NCBI GenBank assembly: GCA_943842505.1
Contig: CALTDI010000021.1
Location: 25,722 to 89,721 of the forward strand
DNA from: an uncultured Pseudomonadales bacterium
GTDB taxonomy: Bacteria > Pseudomonadota > Gammaproteobacteria > Pseudomonadales > Pseudohongiellaceae
Direction: 5' to 3'
DNA length: 64,000 nt
The position numbers and the translations under genes were made by a program. Below are positions 10,346 to 21,538 of this stretch, in pieces; position 1 is the stretch's first letter; the number at the start of each line of letters is the position of its first letter. The notes beneath the pieces are model-generated. The model was given only the letters and a program-made list of their open reading frames with translations, ran no database searches and was not told the DNA's origin.

Positions 10346-11209
10346 GTGTTAAAGCAAAGAATCATAACCGCTGTATTACTCCTGTTGGCATTGATTGCCG
10401 CGACTACTCAACTGCCTTCTTTTTATTTTTCAGTCCTGATTTTTTTTATTATTCTCATCGCAGCCTATGAGTGGGCCGGGCTCATCAGCCCGCAACATAC
10501 AGCGGCGAAGCTGCCCTATATCCTCAGCGTCGGCTCTATGCTGCTTGGCTGCTTCTTTCTGCTGGGAGTGTCTCCCGATGCCCAGGGCGTAGATATTTTT
10601 CGAGCGAGCCTCGTGTTGATTCTTGGGCTCTTGTTCTGGCTAATTTCTCTGTTCTTACTTGCGGGCTATCCTGAGAACAGCAGGCTGTGGAACGATGAGT
10701 CGAAAATAGCTTTGATGGGTGTATTAGTTTTGGTTCCAACCTTTGTGGGTGTCGTTGTCTTGAAATACCTTCTGCCCTCGGGCTTTCTGGTTCTTGCTCT
10801 GGTTATCCTGGTCGCCGCCGCCGATGTGGGCGCCTATTTCGTCGGAGTAAATTTCGGCTCCAGAAAGCTAGCTGCCAGTCTTAGTCCCAAAAAATCCTGG
10901 GAAGGTGTCTGGGGCGGATTGGCTCTGAGCCTTCTTGTGGCCGCAGGTTTTATCTGGGCGATGCATAATTATCTGATTGCGCTGTCTACAATCCAGGTGC
11001 TGTCTCTATTGGCCTTGTCCGTAGGGGTTACCTTCTTTAGCGTCGTTGGCGATCTTATAGAGAGCATGCTGAAACGAAACTGTGGAGTGAAGGACAGTGG
11101 GGCGATCCTGCCAGGTCATGGCGGGGTGTTGGATAGGGTAGACGGTCTCGTGGCCGCTACGCCGGTTTTCGTTCTCGCGATGATGCTGGTTCTTAGTAGC
11201 GAAACCTAG
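10346..11209 (+). CDS. cdsA: Phosphatidate cytidylyltransferase
   Basis: Hydrophobic protein with the GDLIESMLKRNCGVKDSGAILPGHGGVLDRVDG signature; likely GTG start at 10346 (VLKQRIITAVLLLL), the ORF track starts at 10280. Confidence 0.95.
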   Translation: MLKQRIITAVLLLLALIAATTQLPSFYFSVLIFFIILIAAYEWAGLISPQHTAAKLPYILSVGSMLLGCFFLLGVSPDAQGVDIFRASLVLILGLLFWLISLFLLAGYPENSRLWNDESKIALMGVLVLVPTFVGVVVLKYLLPSGFLVLALVILVAAADVGAYFVGVNFGSRKLAASLSPKKSWEGVWGGLALSLLVAAGFIWAMHNYLIALSTIQVLSLLALSVGVTFFSVVGDLIESMLKRNCGVKDSGAILPGHGGVLDRVDGLVAATPVFVLAMMLVLSSET

Positions 11210-11222
11210 GTGAACTGTTAAC

Positions 11223-12431
11223 GTGTCACGCAACAATCTCCAGATCAGTGTTCTTGGCTCTACCGGCTCAGTCGGTTGCAACACGCTTGCCGTTATCGAT
11301 GAGAATCCTCAATACAGCGTCTTCGCGTTAACGGCTCATAAGAACGCAAGATTATTGTTCGAGCAATGCCAGAAATACACGCCGGTATTTGCCGTCATCG
11401 GTGACGACGCCGCTGCGGAATTCGAAGCGTTATTGAAAGAGGGCGGTCTTGCGACCAAATTGCTAGTGGGTAAATCCGCGCTAGTCGAAGTTGCGAGTCA
11501 CCCCGATGTCAATATTGTTATGGCGGCAATCGTTGGTGCGGCTGGTCTCGAGTCGACGCTTGCAGCCGCCTCAAACGGCAAGAGACTGCTGCTGGCTAAC
11601 AAGGAGTCTGTGGTCATGACCGGAGACTTGCTGAAGCAGGCGGCAACCAAGTCCGGAGCAGAAATTTTACCGATCGATAGCGAACACAATGCAATCTTTC
11701 AATGCCTGCCGATCACCGGCAGCAGCCTGCAGGCAACAGACCATAATGGCATCGAGAAGGTAGTTCTTACTGCTTCCGGTGGTCCGTTCCTTAATACTTC
11801 GCTTGAGCAGCTTGAATCGGTAACGCCGGAGCAAGCCTGTCTCCACCCCAAATGGTCTATGGGCAGGAAGATATCTGTAGATTCTGCGACGATGATGAAC
11901 AAGGGGCTGGAATTTATCGAGGCCTGTTATCTCTTCGATCTAGAGCCTTCTCAGGTCGATGTGTTGATTCATCCCCAGAGCATTGTCCATTCCATGGTGC
12001 ATTACGCCGACGGTTCGGTGATCGCCGAATTGGCGAATCCCGATATGCGCGTTCCCATTGCCTATGGTCTGGCCTGGCCAGAGCGTATTAGATCCGGCGC
12101 CGCAGTGCTGGACCTGACGGCGCAGGAACCGCTACAGTTCTTCAAACCGGATTTGCAGCGATTTCCCTGCCTGCGGCTGGGCATGGAAGCGGCGGCGCAG
12201 CGAGGCAGTGCACCGGCGGTGCTTAATGCGGCCAATGAAGTTGCTGTCGAGGCATTTTTGAGTGGCGAAATCGGCTTTACGGAAATTCCCTTAATAATAG
12301 AGGCAGTTAGGTCGAAAATACCTTGTGAAGCAACGCCTAGTCTCGCTATTATTCGAGACCTTGATCGACAAGCAAGAACACTATCTAAAGAATTGATATT
12401 AAAGGAATTCTGCCGAGGTGCCGGGGCCTAG
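11223..12431 (+). CDS. dxr: 1-deoxy-D-xylulose 5-phosphate reductoisomerase
   Basis: ISVLGSTGSVGCNTLAVID...DSEHNAIFQCL...SMGRKISVDSATMMNKGLE. Confidence 0.98.
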   Translation: MSRNNLQISVLGSTGSVGCNTLAVIDENPQYSVFALTAHKNARLLFEQCQKYTPVFAVIGDDAAAEFEALLKEGGLATKLLVGKSALVEVASHPDVNIVMAAIVGAAGLESTLAAASNGKRLLLANKESVVMTGDLLKQAATKSGAEILPIDSEHNAIFQCLPITGSSLQATDHNGIEKVVLTASGGPFLNTSLEQLESVTPEQACLHPKWSMGRKISVDSATMMNKGLEFIEACYLFDLEPSQVDVLIHPQSIVHSMVHYADGSVIAELANPDMRVPIAYGLAWPERIRSGAAVLDLTAQEPLQFFKPDLQRFPCLRLGMEAAAQRGSAPAVLNAANEVAVEAFLSGEIGFTEIPLIIEAVRSKIPCEATPSLAIIRDLDRQARTLSKELILKEFCRGAGA

Positions 12432-12458
12432 CCTGGGTATCTTGTGTAACTATTTATC

Positions 12459-13847
12459 ATGTTGGATGTATTAATCAGCATAATCGCTCTCCTGGTGACT
12501 CTGGGTATACTGGTGACGATCCACGAGTTCGGCCATTTCTGGGTCGCCCGCCGCTGTGGAGTGAAGGTATTAAGGTTCTCGATTGGCTTCGGCAAGGCAG
12601 CCAAGACCTGGATTGGAAAGGATGGCGTGGAATACGTAATCGCACCAATTCCTCTGGGTGGCTACGTAAAGATGCTGGGTCAGGAAGATACTACGGTCAC
12701 GGATACAAGCAGTGTCCCGGCTAGCCAGCGGCAGTATTCGTTCGCCTGTAAGCCTCTGTGGCAAAGGATGGCCATCGTCGCCGCAGGCCCCATCGCCAAC
12801 TTCCTGTTGGCGATTTTCGTATTCTGGTTGATTAATATTTCCTATGGAGTTTCCGGCATCGCACCGGTGGTAAATAGTGTGATCGAAGATTCTGTCGCCG
12901 ATAGGGCGGGCCTTAGAGCCGGTGATGAGATTCTCGCCGTGGATGGAGCCGAGACCATCATCTGGCAGCAGGTAACGCTGCAGTTGCTCGCACGTCTGGG
13001 CGAGACCGGAGACGTCACGTTAACTGTAGACCCAGCCGATTCGAATCGCCCGCGAGATATTCGCCTGCCCATCGATGCCTGGATGGGGTCCGAGACGGCG
13101 CCAAACCCGGTTAACGACCTCGGAATAATACAGTTCGAAATCCCTGCCGATATTGCAGGTATCGTCCCCGGAGGAGCGGCCGAGGCTGCGGGCCTTCGAG
13201 CTGGCGATAAAATCGTCTCCGTCGACGGCAGACCGATTCGCGGATGGACACACTGGGTTGAGGTAATCCGTGCCAATCCGGAACTCACGCTGAATGTCGT
13301 GGTCAAACGTGGTGGAATCGATAATGTACTACTGATGCAACCGGCACGGGCGACCCTGGATGATGGCACCGTAATCGGCAGCATCGGTGCGTATGTAGAA
13401 GAAACGACTCTAGCCGAGCTGCTGCCACCGGAGATGCAGCGACAGGTAGACTACAATGTCGTGTCGGCGATTAAGCCGGCGCTATATGAGACTTGGGATA
13501 AATCCCTATTTGTATTGGATTCTGTGAAGAAGATGGTCATCGGTTTGATCTCGGTGAAGAATATTAATGGGCCAATCACTATTGCCCAAGTCGCCGGAGA
13601 GACAGCCACTTACGGCCTCGATGTGTATTTAGGGTTTCTAGCACTTTTGAGTATTTCTCTGGGGGTGCTGAATTTGCTGCCGATACCCGTTTTGGACGGT
13701 GGGCATCTGCTGTATTACGCGATCGAAGCTGTCATCAGGCGGCCTGTACCGGAAAGAATTCAGGCCTTCGGTCTGCAGCTGGGTTTGCTGCTGATTTCAG
13801 GGATCATGGTATTAGCTATTTATAACGATGTTAATCGTCTGTTGTAA
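12459..13847 (+). CDS. rseP: RseP-type site-2 protease
   Basis: HEFGHFWVARRCGVKVLRFSIGFG; two PDZ domains; LDGGHLLYYAIE. Confidence 0.97.
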   Translation: MLDVLISIIALLVTLGILVTIHEFGHFWVARRCGVKVLRFSIGFGKAAKTWIGKDGVEYVIAPIPLGGYVKMLGQEDTTVTDTSSVPASQRQYSFACKPLWQRMAIVAAGPIANFLLAIFVFWLINISYGVSGIAPVVNSVIEDSVADRAGLRAGDEILAVDGAETIIWQQVTLQLLARLGETGDVTLTVDPADSNRPRDIRLPIDAWMGSETAPNPVNDLGIIQFEIPADIAGIVPGGAAEAAGLRAGDKIVSVDGRPIRGWTHWVEVIRANPELTLNVVVKRGGIDNVLLMQPARATLDDGTVIGSIGAYVEETTLAELLPPEMQRQVDYNVVSAIKPALYETWDKSLFVLDSVKKMVIGLISVKNINGPITIAQVAGETATYGLDVYLGFLALLSISLGVLNLLPIPVLDGGHLLYYAIEAVIRRPVPERIQAFGLQLGLLLISGIMVLAIYNDVNRLL

Positions 13848-13928
13848 GAAGACAAAAATAGCAGAATAAAATAGAAGAAGATGTAAACTCGCCGCCAAGT
13901 AACACAATAATTTGAGAATGCAGCGCAA

Positions 13929-16604
13929 ATGAAAAAACTCCTTTTTTGTTTGTTGGTGGCTTTTGGAATTTCAAAGTCCCTCAACGCTCAGGAATTTGTA
14001 ATAGCCGACATCATCGTCGATGGCTATCAGCGTATTTCGCCCGGAATAATCTACAATCTGTTGCCAGTAGGTATAGGTGACACAGTGGGTGCTGGAACCT
14101 CGGCGCAGATCATCCGCGAACTCTCGGAGTCCGAATACTTCGACGAGATTGAGGTGGCACGGGAAGGCAATATCCTCGTTGTAACCGTATTGGAGAGACC
14201 ATCGGTTGCCGAGATTACCATCGACGGTAATAGTATTCTCGAGACAGAGGCCATTCTCGAAAACATGGCGACCGCAGACATTGCGGAAGGCCAAATCTTT
14301 ACGCGAGCTGCCCTGGAAGTTATTCGTCAGGGTATTCAAGACGTCTATTCTTCCCGGGGTCGCTATGGCGCTGCCGTAGAAATCGAAGTAGAAGAGTTGC
14401 CGAGAAATCGCGTGTCCATCGAGTTGAACATCAACGAGGGGGAAGAGTCTCGAATACGCCACATCAATATAGTAGGCAACGAGGCATTTAGCGAAGAAGA
14501 ACTGTTAGGTTTGTTCGAGCTGGGCACCAAGCCCTTTTATCTGCTCCTTAGTCGCAAGGATAGATATTCGCGCGAGCAGTTCTCAGGTGATCTGGAACGA
14601 CTTGAATCGTACTATCTCGATAATGGCTACGTAGAATTTAACATTGACTCTACGCCTATCTCTATCACCCCGGATCGCAAAGAAGTCTATATAACAATCA
14701 ATATAAACGAAGGTGATCTTTATACTATCAACGAGGTAGACCTAGCTGGCGATCTCGTCGATGCCGAGGCCCTGTTAAGAGCGGCGGTATTTGTTCGGCC
14801 TGGTCAGATCTATTCCCAGGGTCTGGTCACTGGCACAGAAGAAATCATGGTGCAGTTTCTCGGTAATCTTGGCTATGCCTTCGCTGAAGCTACAGGTGTG
14901 CCAGAGGTCAACGAAGAAGACGAGACCGTCGACGTGACCTTCTTCATAGAGCCCGGTAACCGCACCTATGTGAATCGAATTAACTTCGCCGGCAACACAT
15001 CGACGGCCGATGATGTGCTGCGCAGGGAGATGCGTCAGTTGGAGTCAGCACCTGCCTCAAGTTTACAAATAGAGCAGTCCAAGATACGCCTAGAGCGGCT
15101 AGGTTATTTCGAAACAGTGGAAGTCGACACAGTGGAGGTGCCAGGCACCGAAGATCAGATCGATGTTAACTATGACGTTCTGGAGCAAAACTTCGGCGCC
15201 ATCAGTTTTCAGGTCGGAACCGGTGGTGGCGGTAATTTCTTTATCTCCTCAAGCCTGCAGGCGCAGAATTTTCTCGGCACAGGCAAGACCCTCGCAGTCG
15301 GGGTTAACAAGAGCCGTTTTCAGACGGGTCTAAACTTTCAGTATCTTGATCCCTATTTTACTCCCGATGGTGTTAGCAGGGGGTTTAACCTGTTCGCACA
15401 GAAGATCGATTCACCCTTTAATGTTTCCGATTTCAATACGTCTTCCTTCGGTGGCTCCCTGAGTTTTAGCTATCCGCTGAGTGAGATCGAATTGCTTGGA
15501 TTCGACTTTGGTTACACTCATACGGAGTTGAGTGCCGGTCTCGGTTCCGTGCAGGAAATCATATCGAGCCCCACGTTCTTCGAAGGTGTCGACAAGTATG
15601 TAATTACGCCAGCTAACGGTAATGTATTTGATGGTCCGGTGACCGACGCGGTATTGGGGGATGTGTCATCACTGAGCCCCGCGCAGCTTCGCTCGAATAC
15701 GGACAAGGGCTTTGTTGACAAGTTTGGCGATACCTTCGATAACTTCACTGTCAGTGCTAATTGGTTTCGCAATACCCTAAACCGTGGGCAGATGGCGACT
15801 AGCGGCAAGCTGCATAATGTCTCCGTAGAGATCACCCTCCCGGGCAGTGACCTTCAGTACGGCAGCATCAATTACAATAACCAAATGTATTGGCCCCTCG
15901 ATGGCCAGCAGACCTGGGTTGTCGGTCTTAGAACGAACCTGGGCTATGGCATAGGCTATGGTGATACCGAAGAGCTGCCTTTCTTTAACAACTATTTCGC
16001 CGGCGGCCTGAATTCCCAGGGAGTCTTGCGCGGGTTCGAAGAGAATAGTCTGGGCCCCCAGAGCACACCAGGTGCGCGTTATTTGACCGAATTTGGTCTC
16101 ACTCTGGCGCGCGATGAGAATGGCGAAATCCTGCGCAACGAAGACGGCTCTGCGGCCAGTTTTAACCGAGATGTAGGCTACCAAACGGAACCTCTGTTCG
16201 ATGCAAATGGCCGGCCGGTGCTGGATGCGGATGGGAACCAGCAGGTGGCGCTGGCCGTACAAAATTTCTTCCTGGACGAGGATTTTGACAGTTTTGGTGG
16301 TAATATACTCGCCACTGCGACTCTGGAGCTGTTATTTCCCATTCCATTTGTCGATGATTCAAATCGAGTAAGGTCGGCTTTCTTCATCGATGCTGGAAAC
16401 GTGTTCTCGTCCCATTGTACGGAACGGCAGACACTTCTTAAAAATTGCACAGATTTCGATCTGGGTGAAATGAGATATTCTGCAGGAATCAGTGTTACGT
16501 ATCTTTCGCCATTTGGTCCGCTCAGCTTTTACGTGGCAGCGCCATTCGGTAAGGAAGGCGACGACACGAAGAGTTTCGATTTTACCGTTGGAAATGGTTT
16601 CTAG
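13929..16604 (+). CDS. bamA: Outer membrane protein assembly factor BamA
   Basis: 891 aa; POTRA repeats, C-terminal Omp85 barrel; rseP-bamA-skp-lpxD context. Confidence 0.97.
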   Translation: MKKLLFCLLVAFGISKSLNAQEFVIADIIVDGYQRISPGIIYNLLPVGIGDTVGAGTSAQIIRELSESEYFDEIEVAREGNILVVTVLERPSVAEITIDGNSILETEAILENMATADIAEGQIFTRAALEVIRQGIQDVYSSRGRYGAAVEIEVEELPRNRVSIELNINEGEESRIRHINIVGNEAFSEEELLGLFELGTKPFYLLLSRKDRYSREQFSGDLERLESYYLDNGYVEFNIDSTPISITPDRKEVYITININEGDLYTINEVDLAGDLVDAEALLRAAVFVRPGQIYSQGLVTGTEEIMVQFLGNLGYAFAEATGVPEVNEEDETVDVTFFIEPGNRTYVNRINFAGNTSTADDVLRREMRQLESAPASSLQIEQSKIRLERLGYFETVEVDTVEVPGTEDQIDVNYDVLEQNFGAISFQVGTGGGGNFFISSSLQAQNFLGTGKTLAVGVNKSRFQTGLNFQYLDPYFTPDGVSRGFNLFAQKIDSPFNVSDFNTSSFGGSLSFSYPLSEIELLGFDFGYTHTELSAGLGSVQEIISSPTFFEGVDKYVITPANGNVFDGPVTDAVLGDVSSLSPAQLRSNTDKGFVDKFGDTFDNFTVSANWFRNTLNRGQMATSGKLHNVSVEITLPGSDLQYGSINYNNQMYWPLDGQQTWVVGLRTNLGYGIGYGDTEELPFFNNYFAGGLNSQGVLRGFEENSLGPQSTPGARYLTEFGLTLARDENGEILRNEDGSAASFNRDVGYQTEPLFDANGRPVLDADGNQQVALAVQNFFLDEDFDSFGGNILATATLELLFPIPFVDDSNRVRSAFFIDAGNVFSSHCTERQTLLKNCTDFDLGEMRYSAGISVTYLSPFGPLSFYVAAPFGKEGDDTKSFDFTVGNGF

Positions 16605-16721
16605 TTGGTCACGATCTAAAGAGCCGGCACTGCTCAATGATCATAGAATTTAAGTGGCGTGTTTTTGATACGCGTGTATGTGCAAAAATTGGTTTAGCTT
16701 GTTGAGTGACTGCTCAACAGT

Positions 16722-17258
16722 ATGAGTAAGAATTGGAGAATTACCGTGAAAATATTTAAGAGTCTAATCGTCTGTTTAGGTTTGGTGCTTGTGTCTCAGG
16801 GCGCCGCTGCTCAGGATACCAAGATAGGTGTGCTGAATGCATTGCAGGCATTGTTTAACTCGGATGCGGCGCGTGTCGTGCAAGAAGAATTAGAGCAGGA
16901 ATTTAACTCCGACGAGGTTAGAGCTCAAGAGCTTACCGATCAGCTAAATGCGCTACGTGAAGAATTCCAACAGAACGAAGCTGTTATGAGCGAGCAGGAA
17001 ATCAGTCGCATGAACTCCAATGCGCAAGACTTACAGGTTCAGCTGCAGCTGATTCAGGAAAGAGTGCAGACTGCGCTTCAGCAAAAGAATCAGCAATTTT
17101 TAGAGAGCATGCAGGCAGACCTGGCTGCTGCCGTTACCGATGTTGTGGCAGAAGGCGGTTACGACCTTATACTCAATTCAGATACCGCGCCTTATTTCGC
17201 GCCAGTTCTGGATATTACCGCCAAGGTTACTGCCAAGCTCAATGAGAACGTTCAGTAG
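16722..17258 (+). CDS. skp: OmpH/Skp family periplasmic chaperone
   Basis: Signal peptide, DTKIGVLNALQALFNSDAA... coiled coil; between bamA and lpxD. Confidence 0.92.
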   Translation: MSKNWRITVKIFKSLIVCLGLVLVSQGAAAQDTKIGVLNALQALFNSDAARVVQEELEQEFNSDEVRAQELTDQLNALREEFQQNEAVMSEQEISRMNSNAQDLQVQLQLIQERVQTALQQKNQQFLESMQADLAAAVTDVVAEGGYDLILNSDTAPYFAPVLDITAKVTAKLNENVQ

Positions 17259-17290
17259 TAGCGGGGGTCTTCCTATCAGGTTAGTGTCAG

Positions 17291-18322
17291 GTGACACATA
17301 AACTAAATTACACATTGGCGGAGCTAGCGAAGTTGCTGGACGCCGAGCTCGTTGGCGATGGCCAGGTTATGATATCTGGCCTGGCTACGCTCAAGAATGC
17401 CAGCTCTGGCCAGCTAAGTTTTTTCAGTAATCCCTCCTATGCAGATCAGTTAAAGACTAGTCAGGCATCTGCAATTCTTGTCGAAGAAAAATACCTCGAT
17501 CGCTGTAGCGGCAATAAGCTCGTTACGGAAAAACCCTACGTTGCCTTTGCGCTGGCAACTCAATTATTTGATAACTCCCCAAGACAGGTCGCTGGTATTC
17601 ACGACTCTGCCTGCGTGGATGCGTCTGCTCAGTTAGGAGAGAACGTAAGTATTGCGCCAAATGTCGTCATAGAGGCGAATGTAAAACTGGGCAACGATGT
17701 CGTTATCGGAGCCGGTTGCATGATTGGCCAGAATTCGATTCTCGGTGATGGCTGCAAGCTGCATCGCAACGTGACCCTTTATCACCGTGTCACCCTGGGG
17801 GAGAATGTCGAGATCCACTCTGGAGCGGTACTAGGTGCCGACGGTTTTGGCTTTGCCTTCGACGGAAGTAAATCTGTTAAGATTCATCAGCTGGGCGCAG
17901 TCAAAATTGGTGACGATGTCGAAATCGGTGCGTGTACCTCTATCGACCGAGGTGCGCTGGAAGACACCGAAATAGCTAATGGCGTGAAGATCGATTCTCA
18001 GGTGCAGATAGCTCATAACTGCAAGATAGGCGAGCACACGATTATATGCGGCTGCGTAGGCCTGGCTGGCAGCGTGACCATCGGTAAGTACTGCATAATG
18101 GGAGGCGGCTCAGGGGCCGTAGGCCACATAACTATCGCCGATAAAGTGCAGGTAAGCGCGATGTCACTGGTGAGTCAGTCGATCCCGGAGGCAGGCATGT
18201 ATTCCACAGGGACAATTCAGGCGAAGACATCCGAGTGGAAGCGCAATGCGATTCGTTTTCAGCAATTGGACAGTATTGCCAAGAGATTGAAAGAAATCGA
18301 GAACTCTACCGATAAGAACTAG
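17291..18322 (+). CDS. lpxD: UDP-3-O-(3-hydroxyacyl)glucosamine N-acyltransferase
   Basis: Hexapeptide repeats; GADGFGFAFDGSKSVKIHQLGAVKIGDDVEIGACTSIDRG. Confidence 0.97.
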   Translation: MTHKLNYTLAELAKLLDAELVGDGQVMISGLATLKNASSGQLSFFSNPSYADQLKTSQASAILVEEKYLDRCSGNKLVTEKPYVAFALATQLFDNSPRQVAGIHDSACVDASAQLGENVSIAPNVVIEANVKLGNDVVIGAGCMIGQNSILGDGCKLHRNVTLYHRVTLGENVEIHSGAVLGADGFGFAFDGSKSVKIHQLGAVKIGDDVEIGACTSIDRGALEDTEIANGVKIDSQVQIAHNCKIGEHTIICGCVGLAGSVTIGKYCIMGGGSGAVGHITIADKVQVSAMSLVSQSIPEAGMYSTGTIQAKTSEWKRNAIRFQQLDSIAKRLKEIENSTDKN

Positions 18323-18384
18323 ACAGAGATATCCCTACAGCAAAACTAACAAGCCTACAGCGCACCAAAGGGTGTGCCTGATCG

Positions 18385-18849
18385 GTGAGAGAACATCAGA
18401 TGCTAATGACCGTCGAAGAAATTAAAGAGTACCTTCCCCAGCGCTATCCCTTCTTGCTGGTGGATAGGGTCGTAGAGATGGAGTTAGGGAAATCCATCGT
18501 GGCGTATAAGAATGTGACTGTTAACGAGCCATTCTTCAACGGTCACTTTCCCAGCCAACCAATCATGCCCGGCGTGCTCATAATCGAAGCTCTGGCTCAG
18601 GCAGCTGGTGTGTTAGGTTTTAAGAGTCAGGAGAAGAAACCGAAAGACGGTTATCTCTATTATTTCGTGGGTGCAGATAATGTGCGCCTGCGCAGACCGG
18701 TTGTGCCCGGTGACTGCCTCACTCTGGCGGCAGAAATTGTCACCAACAAGCGTGGCATCTACAAATTTGCCTGCCGCGCCAGTGTAGGCGAAGAACTGGT
18801 GGGTACAATGACTATTATGTGTGCAGAGAGGAAGGTGGATGTCGATTGA
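18385..18849 (+). CDS. fabZ: 3-hydroxyacyl-ACP dehydratase
   Basis: [13 protein letters not shown]...[29 protein letters not shown]. Confidence 0.98.
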   Translation: MREHQMLMTVEEIKEYLPQRYPFLLVDRVVEMELGKSIVAYKNVTVNEPFFNGHFPSQPIMPGVLIIEALAQAAGVLGFKSQEKKPKDGYLYYFVGADNVRLRRPVVPGDCLTLAAEIVTNKRGIYKFACRASVGEELVGTMTIMCAERKVDVD

Positions 18850-19612
18850 TTCCAGTGCCAGGATTGATCCTAAAGCTGAAATAGATTCCGATGTAACGAT
18901 AGGGCCCTGGACTATTATTGGCCCCAATGTGCAAATTGGTTCGGGTACGGTTATTGACTCCCATGTCATGATTCGCGCTAACACAAAGATTGGCAAGAAC
19001 AATCGAATTTTCCAGTTTAGTTCTGTCGGTGAAGACCCCGCAGATAAGAAATTTCATGGCGAAGAAACCTGGCTTGAGATTGGCGATAACAATGTCTTGC
19101 GCGAAGGGTCTAACCTGCATCGCGGCACCGAGTCCGGCGGCGGGCTGACGCGAGTTGGCAGCGACAATCTGTTCATGCCCTATGTGCACATTGCCCACGA
19201 CTGCATGGTGGGAAGCAATACGATTTTCGCCAACAATGTCGGTATCTCCGGTCACGTCGAAGTCGATGACTGGGCTATTCTCGGTGGCTATGCTGGGGTA
19301 AATCAGTTTCTGAAGATCGGCGCTCATGCGATGGTCGGCGGTGTGACACACATCGATCACGATGTGCCTGCCTACATGATCGTCAGCGGTCAGCCTGCGG
19401 CGGTAAGAGCGATTAATAGCATCGGTCTGGAGCGTCGTGGCTTCGATAAGCCAACAATCAAACAGCTACGCACGGCGTTCAAGATTATCTATCTGCGCGG
19501 TCGCGGCTTGTCCGAGGCGATAGCGGAATTAAAAGTACTGCGCGAAGACTGCGAGGCTATGCAGGTTCTTATCGACTCGCTGGAGAGTTCTTCGAAGGGA
19601 ATACATCGCTAG
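18839..19612 (+). CDS. lpxA: UDP-N-acetylglucosamine acyltransferase
   Basis: [45 protein letters not shown]; start at 18839 overlapping the fabZ stop. Confidence 0.97.
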   Translation: MSIDSSARIDPKAEIDSDVTIGPWTIIGPNVQIGSGTVIDSHVMIRANTKIGKNNRIFQFSSVGEDPADKKFHGEETWLEIGDNNVLREGSNLHRGTESGGGLTRVGSDNLFMPYVHIAHDCMVGSNTIFANNVGISGHVEVDDWAILGGYAGVNQFLKIGAHAMVGGVTHIDHDVPAYMIVSGQPAAVRAINSIGLERRGFDKPTIKQLRTAFKIIYLRGRGLSEAIAELKVLREDCEAMQVLIDSLESSSKGIHR

Positions 19613-19648
19613 CAGTTCGGCAGTCCTTCAACTCAAGTTCACCTATGT

Positions 19649-20848
19649 GTGGGCAATGAAAGCCAAATTGCCTCGATACCTCAAATTATGAGCGAAGCTC
19701 CTTTAATCGGCATTGTTGCAGGCGAAAAGTCGGGGGATATTCTCGGCGCTGGCCTGATCGCGGCGTTACGTAAAAAATACCCCGATGCTGAGTTCGTTGG
19801 AGTCGGCGGCCCCGACATGATTGCCCTGGGTTTTACCTCTCTGGCCGATATGGAGCGACTCTCGGTCATGGGCTTCGTCGAGCCACTGGGTAGGTTGCCC
19901 GAGCTATTCGCGCTGAAGAGACGACTCAAGGAATATTTCATCAAGCGGCGACCACTCGCCTTTATTGGAATCGATAGCCCGGATTTCAACCTGCGTCTGG
20001 AAGAAGAACTAAAGCAGGAGGCTATTAAAACCGTTCACTACGTCAGTCCCAGCCTGTGGGCCTATAGAGAGAAGAGAATCCACAAGGTTAAACGCGCCGT
20101 GGACCTGATGCTGACACTGTTCCCGTTCGAGACGGCGGTTTACGAGCAGCATGGGGTGGCGGTTAAGTGCGTGGGCCATCCTCTCGCCGATAGTCTGGGT
20201 TTTGAAGACCACAAGTTACGCTCGCGGCAGAAATTTGAACTAGGCGAAGATGACAGCATAGTCACACTGATGCCCGGTAGTCGCGGCGGCGAGATCAAGC
20301 GTCTCGCGCCGGTGTTTCTGGATGCCGCGGTGGAGTCGCTAATAGATTGCCCGAATCTAAAGTTTCTTATCCCCTATAGTAGTGCCGCAAACCACGCCCA
20401 GATCAACGCGCTGCTGCGAGAGAAGTCGCTCTTTCGCGGGGATCAATTTATCCTGGTCGATGATTCCCATGGGGCGATCAGTGCGGCAGATCTGGTGGTT
20501 CTCTCCTCGGGTACCGCTACACTTGAGACACTGCTGCTAAGGCGGCCAATGATCGTAGGCTACAAGCTTGCTGCCATCACCTTTGCGATCGCCTCTCGTC
20601 TGGTTAAGATTCCCTATGTGGCGCTGCCGAATCTTCTCGCCGGACGCCAGCTGGTTCCCGAATATATTCAACACGATCTCACGGCCCAAAAGGTGCGCGA
20701 CGGCATCGTTAGTCATATCTCCGGTGCCGAGGATCATGCGGGCTTGATGCAGGAGTTCGAGAAGATACACCGCAGTCTGCGTCTCGATGCCTCGGCACAG
20801 GCTGCCGCAGCCGTTGCAGGCTTGATCGAAGACAGTGTGGCTCAGTAG
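19649..20848 (+). CDS. lpxB: Lipid-A-disaccharide synthase
   Basis: IGIVAGEKSGDILGAGLIAALRKKYPDAEFVGVGGPDM; start may be the internal ATG at 19688. Confidence 0.97.
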   Translation: MGNESQIASIPQIMSEAPLIGIVAGEKSGDILGAGLIAALRKKYPDAEFVGVGGPDMIALGFTSLADMERLSVMGFVEPLGRLPELFALKRRLKEYFIKRRPLAFIGIDSPDFNLRLEEELKQEAIKTVHYVSPSLWAYREKRIHKVKRAVDLMLTLFPFETAVYEQHGVAVKCVGHPLADSLGFEDHKLRSRQKFELGEDDSIVTLMPGSRGGEIKRLAPVFLDAAVESLIDCPNLKFLIPYSSAANHAQINALLREKSLFRGDQFILVDDSHGAISAADLVVLSSGTATLETLLLRRPMIVGYKLAAITFAIASRLVKIPYVALPNLLAGRQLVPEYIQHDLTAQKVRDGIVSHISGAEDHAGLMQEFEKIHRSLRLDASAQAAAAVAGLIEDSVAQ

Positions 20849-21466
20849 ATGGCAGGGCAATCCAGTTTAGGGAAGACTGTCGTCACGGCGAGATTGATAG
20901 CGGGTACCGATGAAGTCGGCCGAGGGCCGTTGGCAGGGGACGTGGTTGCCGCAGCCGTAATACTGGATCCCTTAAAACCAATTGCTGGTCTTGCCGATTC
21001 GAAGAAGCTGTCTGCGAAGCAGCGCCAGCGATGTTTCCAGGACATCCTTAGCAATGCCCGCTGCTTTGCCGTAGGTCGTGCCTCGGTGCAAGAGATCGAG
21101 CAAATAAATATTCTGCATGCGAGCATGTTGGCAATGCACAGGGCCGTCGAAGCTTTGCAGGTGCAACCCGATTTCGTCTACGTAGACGGCAACCGCTGCC
21201 CGAAGTGGCAATACGCCGCCGAGGCCATCGTTAAAGGCGACTCGCTGATACCGGCTATCTCTGCCGCATCGATAATTGCAAAGGTGACTCGCGATACCGA
21301 GATGCAGGAGCTGGATAGACAGTTCCCGGGTTATGGCTTTGCGCAGAACATGGGCTATCCAACGCCGGCGCACCTGGCTGCGTTAAAATCTCTGGGCCCG
21401 ACGCCGGTTCACCGGCGCACATTTGCACCGGTGGCACGCATTCTGGAAGCTGGGTTAAGTCGCTAA
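20849..21466 (+). CDS. rnhB: Ribonuclease HII
   Basis: [23 protein letters not shown]...[12 protein letters not shown]. Confidence 0.97.
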   Translation: MAGQSSLGKTVVTARLIAGTDEVGRGPLAGDVVAAAVILDPLKPIAGLADSKKLSAKQRQRCFQDILSNARCFAVGRASVQEIEQINILHASMLAMHRAVEALQVQPDFVYVDGNRCPKWQYAAEAIVKGDSLIPAISAASIIAKVTRDTEMQELDRQFPGYGFAQNMGYPTPAHLAALKSLGPTPVHRRTFAPVARILEAGLSR

Positions 21467-21538
21467 ACTTTTGTCCCGTTTTCAATCAAAAAAAGGTATA
21501 TTGGAAACTCGTTCACTGCTAAATAATTAGATTCATAC

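Noticed and set aside
12842-13384. 180-aa minus-strand ORF
   Set aside because: Antisense to the rseP PDZ region.
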